A stretch of DNA of 64,000 bases. It comes from Rhineura floridana (taxonomy: Eukaryota > Chordata > Lepidosauria > Squamata > Rhineuridae). Below the pieces are notes generated by a model. It saw only the letters and a program-made list of their open reading frames with translations. It ran no database searches and was not told the DNA's origin. The translations under genes were made by a program, and so were the position numbers. Each line of letters opens with the position of its first letter. The first letter of the stretch is position 1. The stretch covers positions 59,967,486-60,031,485 of the forward strand of contig NC_084487.1 in assembly GCF_030035675.1 (NCBI RefSeq), read 5' to 3'. Positions 40,618 to 51,573 of this stretch are shown here, piece by piece.

Positions 40618-41036
40618 CAGTGACTCTCCATGGTTTCAGAGTGAGGATATTCCCAGCCCTACCTGGAGATGCCAGGGACTGAACCTAGAACCTTCTGCAT
40701 ACAACGTAGATGCTCTACCACTAAGCTACAGCTCTTCCTTGTTATTCCAGCATAGTGAAATTAACACTAGCATACTAATACCATTGCTGTGGAAAAAGGC
40801 AGATCCAGCATAAAGGCCTTGTGCTGGCTAGATAGCACTACTACAAGGGTGGGTAATTGGTACTATTGAGAGTATGATGGGAAGGAATGGAAGAGTGGCC
40901 AGTTTGATCGGAATCCTATCCTCCCATTACCTAAGCTGTAACGTTGCACTTAAGAAATAAGTAATGTAAGTAAAAAAATGGTCCCCTTGCTATAAATGGG
41001 GAACATGAAATGCCAATCCCTTACAACCCTCTATAC

Positions 41037-41147
41037 CAGCTTCTCCAACGTAGTGTCTGCCCCCCTCTAGATGTCATCAGAACTCCAACTCCCATAGCCC
41101 CATCCAGCATGCTCAACATCTGGAAGGTACCAGCCTGGGGAAGGCTG
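41037..41147. mobile_element. hAT-type fold-back MITE
   Basis: CAGCTTCTCCAACGTAGTGT and GTACCAGCCTGGGGAAGGCTG. Flanks CTCTATAC (41029-41036) and CTCTATGT (41148-41155) are an 8-bp duplication with two differences, so this copy is older than the perfect ones. Confidence 0.75.
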
Positions 41148-41204
41148 CTCTATGTAAACCATATCGTGGACAGATTCAGTGTAATTCAGTAGCCAATGAC
41201 AGTA

Positions 41205-41262
41205 TAGCTCCAGCAGTATATAAATCCCAGCAACTGAACATATCTCACAAATCATGACATGT
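41205..41262 (+). repeat. 58-bp direct repeat, copy 2
   Basis: Partner of 40147-40204, same orientation, 57 of 58 bases identical. Confidence 0.9.
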
Positions 41263-41414
41263 GGCAGCATGACTTTGTTTCTATGTCCACAGAACTGTGA
41301 ATATACCAAAGCATAAGTGGAAACCTGGATGAGAGGGCACAAGGCACAAACAACAAACGTTGAACAACAAAGGCCAGATGATAACATTTTCATCTTCGAA
41401 CCCCTTAACATTAC

Positions 41415-41510
41415 TCTGAGACAGAAAGAGGACTGAAGCTCAGTGGCAGAACATCTGCTTTGCATGCTGAAACTCAAAGGTTCAATCTTAGGCATCTAAC
41501 TACACCCAGA
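41415..41510 (+). mobile_element. tRNA-derived SINE head
   Basis: GACTGAAGCTCAGTGGCAGA (A box), TTTGCATGCTGAAACTCAAA, GGTTCAATCTTAGGCATCTA (B box). The body after 41500 is lost. Confidence 0.7.
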
Positions 41511-41859
41511 CAAAATGGTCTCACTGCTTGTTAAGGAAAAAGTGTGCATGTAGCCTATATTTGGTACAAAATGAAAGCTGTGCTGGGATTGTCTCCACTC
41601 AGCAGCAAGCATCCAATGCAAACTCTCACCAAAAAAAAGCTAAAAATGTGCTCATATGCAGTACCCACCTCCTCTGCCTCCACCTCTGCATCTCCCTTCC
41701 CTAGCCTCAAAGGGCAAACATTTACCTTCAGGACTAGCAAAGGGAAACTTAGCAGAGCAGTTTTTTCCTTCTGGAGATGAGACTAGGATGGCCAGTCGCA
41801 AAATTACTGGCAGGAAAATGTATTTGCATTATTTCCACTATGGAGAGGATCCTCTACAA

Positions 41860-41997
41860 CAGGGGTAGGAAACCTCTAGCCCTGCAGGTGTTGCTGGACT
41901 GCAACTCCCATAGTTCATCACCATTGCCCATGTTGTCTGGCACTGATGGGAGTTGGAGTCCAACAATATGTGGAGGGCTACAGGTTTCCCATCCTTG
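41860..41997. mobile_element. hAT-type fold-back MITE, family C-like
   Basis: CAGGGGTAGGAAACCTCTAG and GGTTTCCCATCCTTG ends; inner GTTGCTGGACTGCAACTCCC and partner. 8-bp duplication CTCTACAA / CTCTGCAA (41852-41859, 41998-42005) with one difference. Confidence 0.82.
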
Positions 41998-43149
41998 CTC
42001 TGCAAAATAGTTGAGAGTCTGAAAACATTATTACATATAAGCACATTGTTTCTGCAAACTAAAGTCACAAGAAATGACAGCATTATAAATCTAAAAGAAA
42101 ACAGTGGCTCAGTCAAGTGTGACAGCTGCACAACCTCCACTGTACAAATAACACAAAATCCTTCATTATTCACTTTTCATTGGGTGGATCCAGCGTTGTA
42201 CAGTTTTATGTACTGCAGAACTGCAAGAGTCAGGTCTTCAGAACACAGAGGACCAGGCAAACTATTTATCTCAGTGTTTCTTTTACACTCATAAACCTAA
42301 GTTTTAAATCATCTGTGACTGCTGAGATGACAAATGCGAATGTAAAAAAGAAAAGAAGAAGAAAAAAATGGTCTGAAATACAGCCTTTACAAAGTTGGGA
42401 AGCTCAATAAATAGCTATTGATTAACGTTTGCAAATTGTTCAGTCAGTTCTACATGATGAGTGAGCACTTGAAGAAGATATATTACATCCATCTACTCAA
42501 TATTTGGATGTCTGGATTTGTAATTGTCATGTATTTGTGATGATGTGCTTGTAATGAAATGTAGTTGCAATGCCTGTTTAAACAATGTCCTGCCTTAACA
42601 TTAGTCTTCACTTAAACAAGTCTTGTGTTGCCATCTGGACTGAAGGCATGAAAGCATCACTAAGATGCAGCATCTGATCCTTCCTGGGTTTTATTTTAAA
42701 GAAATTACATTTCTCAGCTGATTGAGTCATTTGAGATAAAGACACTGGTTACAATCCTGCTGTGTGGGATATATTGTCTGATTTACGCATGTAGAATTCA
42801 CACAAAGGGTAATTAACATGGGCAGGAATGGTTTTTAGGGAGCCTCTATAGACTCTAAATTTGACACTGAGGATCTTTTCACTTTACATTCTCTTTCCAA
42901 TGGCAGGCATAACACAGCATGGAAGGTCTTGAAACTCATTCAAATGGATTAGACTTGTCGAAGTCAAAACACCGATTTCACAATCTGCATCAACATGTAG
43001 AATCCCATTTTGCTTGGAAATAAGAGATTTCAGATTTTATATGCTGGGAAGCAATTAGAAGAAGTGCAAAAGGAAAGTGGGTATGACGGTGTGGAGAGAC
43101 TTTGCTGGCTAATTCTTGAGCAGGAAAGTTAATTGCGGCAAACAAAATT

Positions 43150-44225
43150 ATATAGATCCAAGTGCTTCTGGATCCAGCTTTGTCACTGGAGGCCCAGGTG
43201 TCGTTGGTGGCTAAGAGCACCCACCTTTTATCAGCTTTGACTGGTGAGACAGCTGCAGTCATTCCTAGTTCAGGAAAACTTCACAACAGTAATTTGGGCA
43301 TTGAAGACTTCAAGACTGGATTACTGCAACACGCTCTGTGTGGGGCATCCTTTGTGGCTGGTCCAAAAGCTACATTTAGCGCAGCATGCTGCAGCACGAT
43401 TGCTAACAGGAGTGAGACCCTGTCAGCATATAACACCTTTGCTCAGAGATCTGCACTAGCTGCCGATTTGTTATCAGGCCAAATTCAAAGTGTTACGATT
43501 GGTATACAAAGTTCTCAACAGCAAGTTGGGACCAGTTTACTTGTGTCCACTGCATCACTTAAATCTGTGGAACTGGAATTTTACAAATTCCAACATATTT
43601 ATTCTGCACTTGCAAGAAATTGATCTTTGAGTTTGCCTATGCTTTAGAATAGGTCTGGGGAACATTTTTTTAGCTCAAGGGCCACATTTCCTTCTAGGCA
43701 ACCTTCTGAGGGCCACATGGTAGGCAGGGCAAAGCAAAAGTGGGTGGAGCAACAAATGTAAATTTTATCTTTGTATAGTAGGCTAGTTTACACATACACA
43801 CACTCCTCTCTGTCCTCCATCTAGGCAAGCAAGGGACATTATCAGAGTAGGATACATTTCAGCCAGGCAAAAACACTCAAGGAGGGCACAAAGTAGGGTT
43901 GGTGAGGGGGTGTGGCCTGAGGAAAGTCCCAAGGGCAAGATAGAGGGGGCTGGAGGGCCACATTTGGTCCCGGGCCTAAGGTGCCCCCTCCCTGCTTTAG
44001 AACTTCCTGCCCATTAATATTTGGCAGGTGCCTTCACTGTATTATTTTTGGTACCTGCTTAAAACTTTTTTGTTCCAGCAAGCCTACCCAGGCATGTGAT
44101 TTAAGTACACAGAAGTATTTTAAGTTTTTTATTGGCATTTTAAATGAAATACTGTCTTGTAAACTGCCTAGAGGCCTTTTGCTCTAGGGAGCAGTATGTA
44201 AATTTTGTTAAATAAATAAATAAAA
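43150..44225 (+). mobile_element. L2/CR1-group LINE fragment interrupted by a hAT element
   Basis: ORF2-end motifs in order: LLDPALSLEAQV, SRLDYCNTLCVGHPL, KLHLAQHAAARLLTGVR, HITPLLRDLH. After the insertion (43649-43993) the coding end and 3' UTR resume and finish with CTGCCTAGAGGCC, GGGAGCAGTATGTAAATTTT and an AAAT tail. Several frame shifts. Confidence 0.8.
43649..43993. mobile_element. Non-autonomous hAT-type element, 345 bp
   Basis: The exact 8-bp duplication GCTTTAGA (43641-43648 and 43994-44001) lies inside the LINE. Left part GGTCTGGGGAACATTTTTTT and GCTCAAGGGCCACATTTCC; right part GGGCCACATTTGGTCCCGGG and TAAGGTGCCCCCTCCCT, loosely inverted. Relatives lie at 4480-4770, 36555-36705 and 63350-63685. 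No transposase. Confidence 0.8.
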
Positions 44226-44524
44226 GATAGCATCCCTGCTTTTGCTTCCATTTTGCTCCCCCTCTCTTCTACCTCTGAACTGCTCCCCCTGCATAAAAGT
44301 AGGATAAGGGTTGCATGGAGCCCTTGGGCCACAGGTTGCCCACCCCTACCCTACTGCATTTCAAGAGACATGGATTTGTCACTTGTATTAGCATGCATTG
44401 TGCATTGGTATTTAAACTTCCCATTTACTGTTTCACTAACAGCTACCTGCATAGAACAGAAGGGCAGAAAACTCATTTCAGAGTAAAAGACATGCTCCTC
44501 AATGCACAGAGCTGTGTGTTCAGA

Positions 44525-44945
44525 TAAATACACACATAGAATCATAGAGTTAGAGGTGTCTTAAAAGTCATCTAGTCAACCCCCTGCTCATCATCCAGTT
44601 TTCTTACCCACCCTTTGCCATGAGATTCCAGGGTGGGTTACAATTTAAAAATACAATTTTAAAATCAGTTAAGACAAACTAGAATTAAGAGAATAGGATA
44701 GGTCCTAAAATACATATCTCGGGTGTCAAAGCAAGGAAGAACCAACTATCCCACTAAGTAATTCTTTGCAGTGTTCAACTGATCTTATCAATGAGAAGGT
44801 GATCTAAGTGTCCCCATAACCCTTTCTGTAACTTGGTCATTTTCACTGCTCTCCTCTGAACCATTCTGATTTATCTATATCCTTCCTACAGTGCGGCATC
44901 CAGAACTAGACACGGTATTCCATCATGAGTACACACACAAGCTGC
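44525..44945 (-). mobile_element. CR1 LINE 3' fragment
   Basis: AGAATCATAGAGTTAGAGGT, then AAAGTCATCTAGTCAACCCC, is the reverse of the classic CR1 3' end. 44840-44930 (CTGCTCTCCTCTGAACCATT, GCATCCAGAACTAGACACGG, TATTCCA) is the reverse of the CR1 3'-end region known from birds. Between them, 44593-44690 looks like another LINE tail. Confidence 0.7.
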
Positions 44946-45464
44946 TCTTTTCATTTCAACGGAGGGATGAGATCTGTGTGCACTTGGGGCACATTCCCTT
45001 GGGGAAATGTCAGGGCACAAACAATAGAAAGTCAACTTGCCATATTCCTAGTAGGTTAATGAGTGGGATACAAAAACATAACTTCTGCAGGACATCTCTA
45101 GGCCTTCCCTTTTCTTCAGGAAGACCAGAAGAAATTCTGGTGTTCATATTTTTTCCAGTAATACTGCAATAATGAGTTAATTAAATAATTTTTACAAGTA
45201 GTCAATTGTTAAATGATTTTTTCTAGTTCAAAAGTAGATCATCCACTTATCACCATGCAACTTATTAGGTTTTACCTGTAGCTCTTAACTAAACAAATAA
45301 TCCATGATATTGCTTATAAACATTCTTTACAGTCATCATTACCTTATGAAAGGTTTAGGCATTAAAGAAGCTATGTACAAAGAGAACAAGTAGTCGTGGT
45401 AATTTACTAAGTTATTTTCGTAGCTAAAACAAACAGTCTTGTAGCAGCTCAGACTAGCAAATTT

Positions 45465-45885
45465 ATGATTATTCATTTAATTTGTATCCCGCTCCTCCTC
45501 CCAGCAGGAGCCCAGGGCGGCAAAGAAAGCACTAAAAACACTTCAAACGTCATAAAAACAAATCTCAAAATACACCAAGACAAAATAGCGTTAAAAACAT
45601 TTAAAAAACTTTTTTAAAAAGGTTAAAAACATTATTAAAAATATATTAAGCAAATCTGACACAGAGACAGACTGGGATAGCTCTCAACTTAAAAGGCTTG
45701 TTGAAAAAGAAAAGTCTTCAAAAGGAGCTGAAAAGATAGCAGAGATGGCGCTTGCCTAATATTCAAAGGGAGGGAGTTCCACAGGGTAGGTGCTGCCACA
45801 CTAAAGGTCCATTTCCTATATTGTACAGAATGAACCTCCTGATAAGATGGTATCTGCAGGAGGCCCTCACCTGCAAATTTATTAT
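45465..45885 (-). mobile_element. L2/CR1-group LINE 3' fragment
   Basis: On the minus strand: EGLLQIPSYQEVHSV, WTFSVAAPTLWNSLPLNIRQ, APSLLSFQLLLKTFLFQQAF, then a 3' UTR and the ending GCCCTGGGCTCCTGCTGGGA, GGAGGAGCGGGATACAAATT. 5' truncated. It resembles the 51080-51240 part of the LINE at 49930-51475 (CCATCTTATCAGGAGG). Confidence 0.8.
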
Positions 45886-45985
45886 TGCATAAGCTTTCAT
45901 AGACTAGGGTCCACTTCATCAGATGCACAAAAAAGTATGCCACAATAAATGTGCTAGTCTTTAATGTTCTACAACACTCTTTGTT
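45886..45985 (-). repeat. Interspersed repeat, family not named
   Basis: In reverse, GCATCTGATGAAGTGGACCC, TAGTCTATGAAAGCTTATGC and AATAATAAATTTG. I know this motif order from repeats of other amniotes but cannot name the family with certainty. Confidence 0.5.
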
Positions 45986-46897
45986 GTTTTTGCTGTAACT
46001 AACAAGCATGGCCACCCCTCTGGAAATTGTACTTAATTGTAGCTATATTATATAGTTCTAAAAATGAGAAGAATGTGACCTGATTTTTTTATAAGATCTC
46101 AGAAACGATAAAAACAAGCATAGCCTAATAGCAATTCTGGTCAAAAAGAACCCTTGCAGCATTTCCTTCTACAAATGTGTTTAGAAACTAGATCTAGCCT
46201 ATAGGAACTGAAACAACTCTACTGACTGAGGATCTATCTGGTGGTACATCTTCACCTTCTGCTCTTAACTGTATTTCTTAATATTAGAACTTCAAAAGGT
46301 AAGTCAGTTAGCATCTAGCTGGCCATCCATGTCCAATCTGTTTGGGCAGTTCCCAACAAATACTGTATGCCTATTTCCTTTTATTGGTTGCTGTATTTTT
46401 AAAATCTGTGTACTGTTTCCCTCAGATCATTTTATTGATGTTTTAATTGTATACTTCTGTTTCCAGCCTAGAGAAACTGTTATATTGTAAGGTGAGTAAT
46501 ATATTTTCTAAATCGGTAAGCAAGAGATTCCTTGCCTACTTCTGCATACATATCTTTTTGTTTTATTTTGTTAAGTCAGGATGCCTTGGTATTCAGCTAG
46601 ACCTGGAAATAAATATTAAATAATGAGAATATTGGGCTGCAGTTCTGCTGGCACGAGGGACTTCTGGGCACGCAGCAGAACTGCTCCTTCCTCTCCTGTC
46701 CCCTCTAACCCCCTGCATGCACTCCAAATCAGCTCTGGAGGACTGGGGGAACACTCTGGAGAAACACTCTGGAGGAGATGTGTGTGGGGGGAGAGGAAAC
46801 AGAAATCCAATTGGGCCAGCAGAACCCTGCTGGATACAATCTTATGTCCCACCAACAGAAGTTTAACCAATGAAAAGTTGTATTTCAAGAGTGTGGA

Positions 46898-47016
46898 TTG
46901 TATACAGTGTTAGTAATATTTAAAGTAAACTCACTGAAACTAATGGACTTGGGTCCATTAATTTCAATAAGTCTACTCTGAGTAAAACTTTGTTGGCTGC
47001 ACCCCTGCTTTTTAAA
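46898..47016. repeat. Palindromic interspersed repeat, second type
   Basis: AAACTAATGGACTTGGGTCC, TAAGTCTACTCTGAGTAAAA, GGCTGCACCC; same family as 37287-37414. A further decayed palindromic copy of the first type lies at 47275-47376 (CAATGGGACTTATTTCTGAG). Confidence 0.5.
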
Positions 47017-47076
47017 AGCCTTGTCTCTTCATTTATGTGATCCATCAAGTATTTTGAGAAGATGGAGATAATTGAT

Positions 47077-47205
47077 CGTTCAGTGGCAGACCACATATTT
47101 TGGATGAAGACAGTTTTAGTTTCAATTCCTCGCCTCTCCAGCCAAAGTGGTAAGATAGGAAGTGCTCTCTACCTGAAATATTTGAGGATCAATATCACTC
47201 AGGGA
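47077..47205 (+). mobile_element. tRNA-derived SINE, decayed
   Basis: CGTTCAGTGGCAGACCACAT, TTTCAATTCCTCGCCTCTCC and ATCAATATCACTC. Head boxes are still visible; the tail is lost. Confidence 0.55.
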
Positions 47206-48979
47206 AAAAAAAATTACTGGACCACTCATGGGAAACAATTTAAAAAGGCTTTACACTGAAATTAATAATAGTCTAGCACAGAAATTAAGCTGCACTCCTG
47301 AACACACTTGCTAGGAAGGAAGCCTCTTTGAAAACAATGGGACTTATTTCTGAGTAAGCACAAACAGAATTGATGTACATTTAAAAAAAAAACTAAAATA
47401 CCACTTTAGTAGTTAGGCAGAAGAAGCATTGGATAATGGCCAGTGGCTGGCTATCCACTGACGGAGGGGAATTGGTCAGCAAAATGAGGAAGGAAGCAAT
47501 TTTCAGTTATCCCCTCTGTAGCACCTGCTCTGAAGGCCCCCAAATCTCTGGAGCAGATTCAGTAGATGTGTGGGGTGTTGCAGCAGAGTGGACGAATCAC
47601 TGAAAATTGTCTCCCTCCATGGACCACTGATGGATTCCCATCTGACAGAGGACACTCAACATTGGACAGCACCCATTATTTAGTTAAACTTTTTATATAT
47701 ATTATATTTATCTAACATTCAAAATAACATTTTAAAGCATGCATTATTAAAAGAAATCTAAAACAAAGTTATACAAGAAAACTGCATTTGAGAAAGTCTG
47801 TTTGGTTAAATAAAAGTCTTCCAAGTTGGATATAGAATATTTGGTTCTGGATGAATTATGAAATGTAGCATGTTCTTGCATACTGATACAGACCTCATGG
47901 TGTTTGAAGACTGAAAGAACAGCAACCTTATAAAGAGCTGAAATTTTCTATAAAAGGAAAGGAATACTTTTGTTTATTTACTTTTTAGTCGGCCTGGCAG
48001 TACAATGGTGGGAGATGATTTGTTACAACTTTTCCCACAGACCAATCCCTGGGAGTACACTTCTATTAAAAAATGTGTTCACGTGGTTCTACAAAAATAG
48101 TATGTTGTGCGTTCTTTTCCATTTAAAATAATTAAACTGGACCCCTTCCAGCAAGTCTTTTTTCTTCATTTAATGTATTCACACTTTGTTACATCCTGCT
48201 ATAACAGATGGTTTTAGGATACTAGCTAAAAAACAATCTTACAAGTTTTCCCCACCCCCAACCCCCATTTATTTACAAAATAAAAACATTGGTTTCAAGA
48301 GCCCATGTGGTATATTTAGTGATGATTAGGTTTGACCTTAGAAATGAGGGTTTGTTTTTTTCTTGTCTTATGAAGTATCGCAGCTTAGTACAAAAAGCCC
48401 TATCACCGCCTATCATGTTTAATCTAATGCACAAAAACTTCAGAAATATTTATACAGCTTCCCATGCTATCCATCAGCCCGCTGGCACTAAGTGTATACA
48501 GTCTGAGAAGCAAGCTGCAAAAAATGTGAGGCCTTGCTGAATCCCAGAGGCACTAATATGGGTGCTTCAAGATTCTGTACAAAGCTTGTTGCTTCTGCTC
48601 CTCTTGCATGATATAAGCAAGTTACCAGATTTAAGAAGCGGCCCGGGTGGTGGTGGTATTCAGGTCATTTTATTCAAAGCTACTCTTTTCTCAGGGTAAG
48701 GTTTGATGTTATCTGTAATCTATGGAGATCTATTTTAAAAAAGTAGATCCCCGCCATAAATTACTATTTTTCTCTTAATTTAAGTGATGCCACAGAAGAT
48801 ATACTTTCTGCTTCTCTTCACATGTTGCTTGCCATCTTAAGAATGGAAGAAGTCTAACTTAAAATTAAGTTAACCTGACTCCTTCAAATTCATAATATTG
48901 ATTCAATATAACTGTGTAAGGGGACTATTATAGCCAGAGGGCTAAATTATAAATGATGTGGGTTCTCATTTCTTACAAC

Positions 48980-49078
48980 TGCTTTGAGAACTATTATGGT
49001 TGAAAAGTATGCAGCCCTGGGCTCCTACTGGAAGGAAGAACGGGATATAAATTGAATAAATAAAAAATAAATAAAAGT
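48980..49078 (+). mobile_element. LINE 3' end with AAAT tail
   Basis: GCAGCCCTGGGCTCCTACTG, GAAGGAAGAACGGGATATAA, then AATAAATAAAAAATAAATAA. Confidence 0.65.
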
Positions 49079-49089
49079 AATATGCTAGT

Positions 49090-49290
49090 ATTGTAGATAA
49101 ATATGAGAATATGCTGGATGAGACCAAACTCTGTTCTAGTCCACCATTCTGTTTTACACAGCATACAACCCGGTGCCTATGAGAAGCCCGACAGCAGGAC
49201 ATGAAGGCAATAGGCTTCTCCTGCAGTTCAACAACTGGTATCCAGGGGCATACTGCTTCTGAACCTAGAGGAAGCACATTGGCATCATAA
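49090..49290 (-). mobile_element. SINE-like repeat, reverse
   Basis: In reverse, CTAGGTTCAGAAGCAGTATG, TACCAGTTGTTGAACTGCAG, GCTTCTCATAGGCACCGGGT and GTGGACTAGAACAGAG. Same order as the repeat at 530-720, which has AGGCAGTATGCTTCTGAAAA and CCAGTTGCTGG. Confidence 0.6.
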
Positions 49291-49479
49291 CTTGTAGCTA
49301 TTAGTAGAGTTATCTGTTGTGTATTTGTCTAATCTCTTGTTAAAGCCTTCTTTAAAATGTATGAACTGTACAAGTCGCGCCTCACATTTCTCATTATGAC
49401 AAATAAAACAGAACATTTTTTAAAAAAATCTTAAAATTAATTACATAATTACACCTGATGTATCTAATGTGTTTTTAAA

Positions 49480-49635
49480 TTGTTTTAAATTTTTTAAATT
49501 GTGTTTTAAATTGTTTTTAGTAGAAGTGTTTTAAATTTGTATATTTGTTTTTAATGTTTTTAGTTACTGTAAGCTCCCGGAGAGCTTCGGCTATGGGGCG
49601 GTATATAAATACAATAAATAAATAAATAAATAAAT
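49480..49635 (+). mobile_element. L2-type LINE 3' UTR and AAAT tail
   Basis: GTAAGCTCCCGGAGAGCTTC, GGCTATGGGGCGGTATATAA, then six AAAT units. Nearly the same ending as 2500-2566 and as the L2 at 11300-14490. Confidence 0.75.
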
Positions 49636-49671
49636 AATGTAGATACATCTAATATATCTAATTACATAGAT

Positions 49672-49715
49672 AATAAGTCATAATCAACTTGAAGGCACAT
49701 AACAACAGCAAGCAT
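49672..49715 (+). mobile_element. SINE/BovB-type tail fragment
   Basis: TAAGTCATAATCAACTTGAA, GGCACATAACAACAGCAA. This resembles the BovB-like 3' end of the SINE at 59765-60150. Confidence 0.5.
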
Positions 49716-49929
49716 AGATAAAACAGAGAAGGTCCTACTTCCACCTGGTAAGCCAATAATAAACATTTTACCCACCCATCCGCCCTCAAGATTTGTCAAA
49801 AACAGTACATCAGATTTGGGTAGCTATTCTCCATGGAAAAGTGAGATGGGCAGGATTAACAACTGGATAAAATCTCTGATCATGCATTAGGATAATGTTT
49901 GTGCTTTTCCATTATGTTTCCATATTGTC

Positions 49930-51475
49930 AGAGGTCTGTTGACATCAACGCCAGGAAATGGAGTTTTAGATCGTTTGGAGACCCACTGTGAATTGTTTGA
50001 AAGGAACTTTCAGGGTAAAGTTGCTTGCCTCCGTAGCAGTCTTGATGCCCCAGCCACATCTACTATAGTCCCCAGTGAGGTGTCCAGTACAACGACTGCT
50101 GCAACTTCTTGGGATTGGTTTCAGTCAATGTGGCCTGATGACGTAGACAAGGTGTTTGCAACGATGTGGTCAGCCCTTCTGGGTTTATTAAAGCTTGCCA
50201 AGGGGGTATGACCAAGTGGATCCAGACCATGGTCAATGTGTCTTTGCGGGAGGGAATGATCACAGTCACCCTGAAAGAGGCGGTGATCCAACCACTCCAG
50301 AAAAACCCTGGACTCATTGGATTGTGACAACTACCACCTGGCCACAAATACCCTTTTTCAGGGAAGGTGATCGAGAGGGTTGTGGCAAAGCAATTGCAAA
50401 TATTCTTGGATGAAATAAATTATCTTGACTCATTCCAATCTGGGTTCAGGCCTGGTTATGGGACTGAATTGCTGTTGGTCACCCAGATGGATGACCTTTA
50501 TTGGGAGCAGGACAGGAGGAGTGCGACCCTGTTATTCTTACTTGATCTCTCGGTGGCTTTTGATACCACTGACCATGTTATCCTTCTGGGCCAACTTAGT
50601 GAGATAGGTATTGGAGGCACTGTTTTACAGTGGTTCTGGAGGTGCTCCTGGATCCATCTTTGTTGCTAGAGGTCAGTAGCTAGGAGAGCCTTTTGCCAGC
50701 CTCAGCTGGTAAGACAGCTGCGGACATTTCTGGACTAGGATAGCCTGATAGGATAGACTGTTGTCCATGCACTGGTAACCCCCAGGCTGGATTACAATAA
50801 CATGCTATGTGGGGCTGCCCTTGAGGTTGGTTTGGAAGTTGCAGCTGATGCAAAATGCAGCAGCGAGACTGCTCACTGGGACAGGGTATCACCAACATGT
50901 CACCCAGCTGCTGAGGAATTGCACTGGCTGCCCATTAGCTACTGGGCTAAGTTCAAGTTTCTGGTTTTGGTATACAAAGCCCTATACAGCTTGGGACCTG
51001 GATTCCTGAAAGATTGTCTTTTCCCTTATATACCAGTTGATCACTATGCTCTGCAGGTAAGGACCTTCTGCAGATACCATCTTATCAGGAGGTCTGTTCC
51101 ACACAACATAGAAGTGGACCTTTAGTGTAGTGGCACCTACCCTTTGGAATTCCCTCCCCTTAAATATTAAACAGGACCCATCTCTTATTTCTTGGGCACG
51201 TACTGAAGACTTTCCTCTTTCAACAAGCCTTTTCAGTAGAGACCTTATCCCAGTCTGCGTGCGTGTTGGAATAGCTTTTTAACCAGAGCTTGGAAAAGTT
51301 ACTTTTTTGAACGACAACTCCCATCGGCCCCAGCCAGCATGTGCTGGCTGGGGCTGATGGGAATTGTCGTTCAAAAAAGTAACTTTTCCAAGCTCTGTTT
51401 TTAACACATCTTTAAAGCTTTTTTAAAAAAAGATATTTTAAAGCTTATATTATCATCATCATCATCATCATACTC
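49930..51475 (+). mobile_element. L2/CR1-group LINE with partial reverse transcriptase
   Basis: At 50367-50650 the frame reads MIERVVAKQLQIFLDEIN, FQSGFRPGYGTELLLV and LLDLSVAFDTTDHVILL, the fingers and motif A of a LINE reverse transcriptase. Upstream (49939-50211) is the preceding linker in a shifted frame. A deletion near 50655-50670 removes the catalytic YADD region; then LQLMQNAAARLLTGTG (near 50836) and FWFWYTKPYTAWDLDS-like ORF2-end sequence follow. A family A MITE (51284-51397) sits in the 3' UTR, which ends in ATC units at 51452-51472. Inactive. Confidence 0.82.
51284..51397. mobile_element. hAT-type fold-back MITE, family A
   Basis: CAGAGCTTGGAAAAGTTACT and complement. Exact 8-bp duplication TTTTTAAC (51276-51283 and 51398-51405). 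Both arms carry the same compensating change (GAACGACAA / TTGTCGTTC), unusual for independent mutation. Confidence 0.88.
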
Positions 51476-51489
51476 TGATTGCAATTTTT

Positions 51490-51573
51490 AATTCAGAATT
51501 GTTTGGAAGTAAATGGAATAATAGAAATGTGTATTCTCCATGACTATGATGTGAGCTAGAAAATAGCTGATTT
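51490..51573. repeat. Long target-site duplication, left copy
   Basis: 84 bp from AATTCAGAATTGTTTGG to AAAATAGCTGATTT, repeated at 53425-53509 with two substitutions and a one-base indel. The two copies bracket the L1-type element at 51574-53424. Confidence 0.9.

Larger units (their letters stand above)
40288..40740 (-). mobile_element. tRNA-derived SINE carrying two insertions
   Basis: In reverse the head lies at 40740-40640 (GAGCTGTAGCTTAGTGGTAG, GTTCAGTCCCTGGCATCTCC, AGGTAGGGCTGGGAATATCC) and the tail at 40343-40288 (CTGAGCTCGGTGGCCCAGTA, AGGCAGTTTCCTATGTTCC). Between them sit a family B fold-back MITE (40352-40482, with target duplication GTCTAGAG) and a palindromic repeat (40503-40617). 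Both interrupt the SINE, so both are younger than it. Confidence 0.7.
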
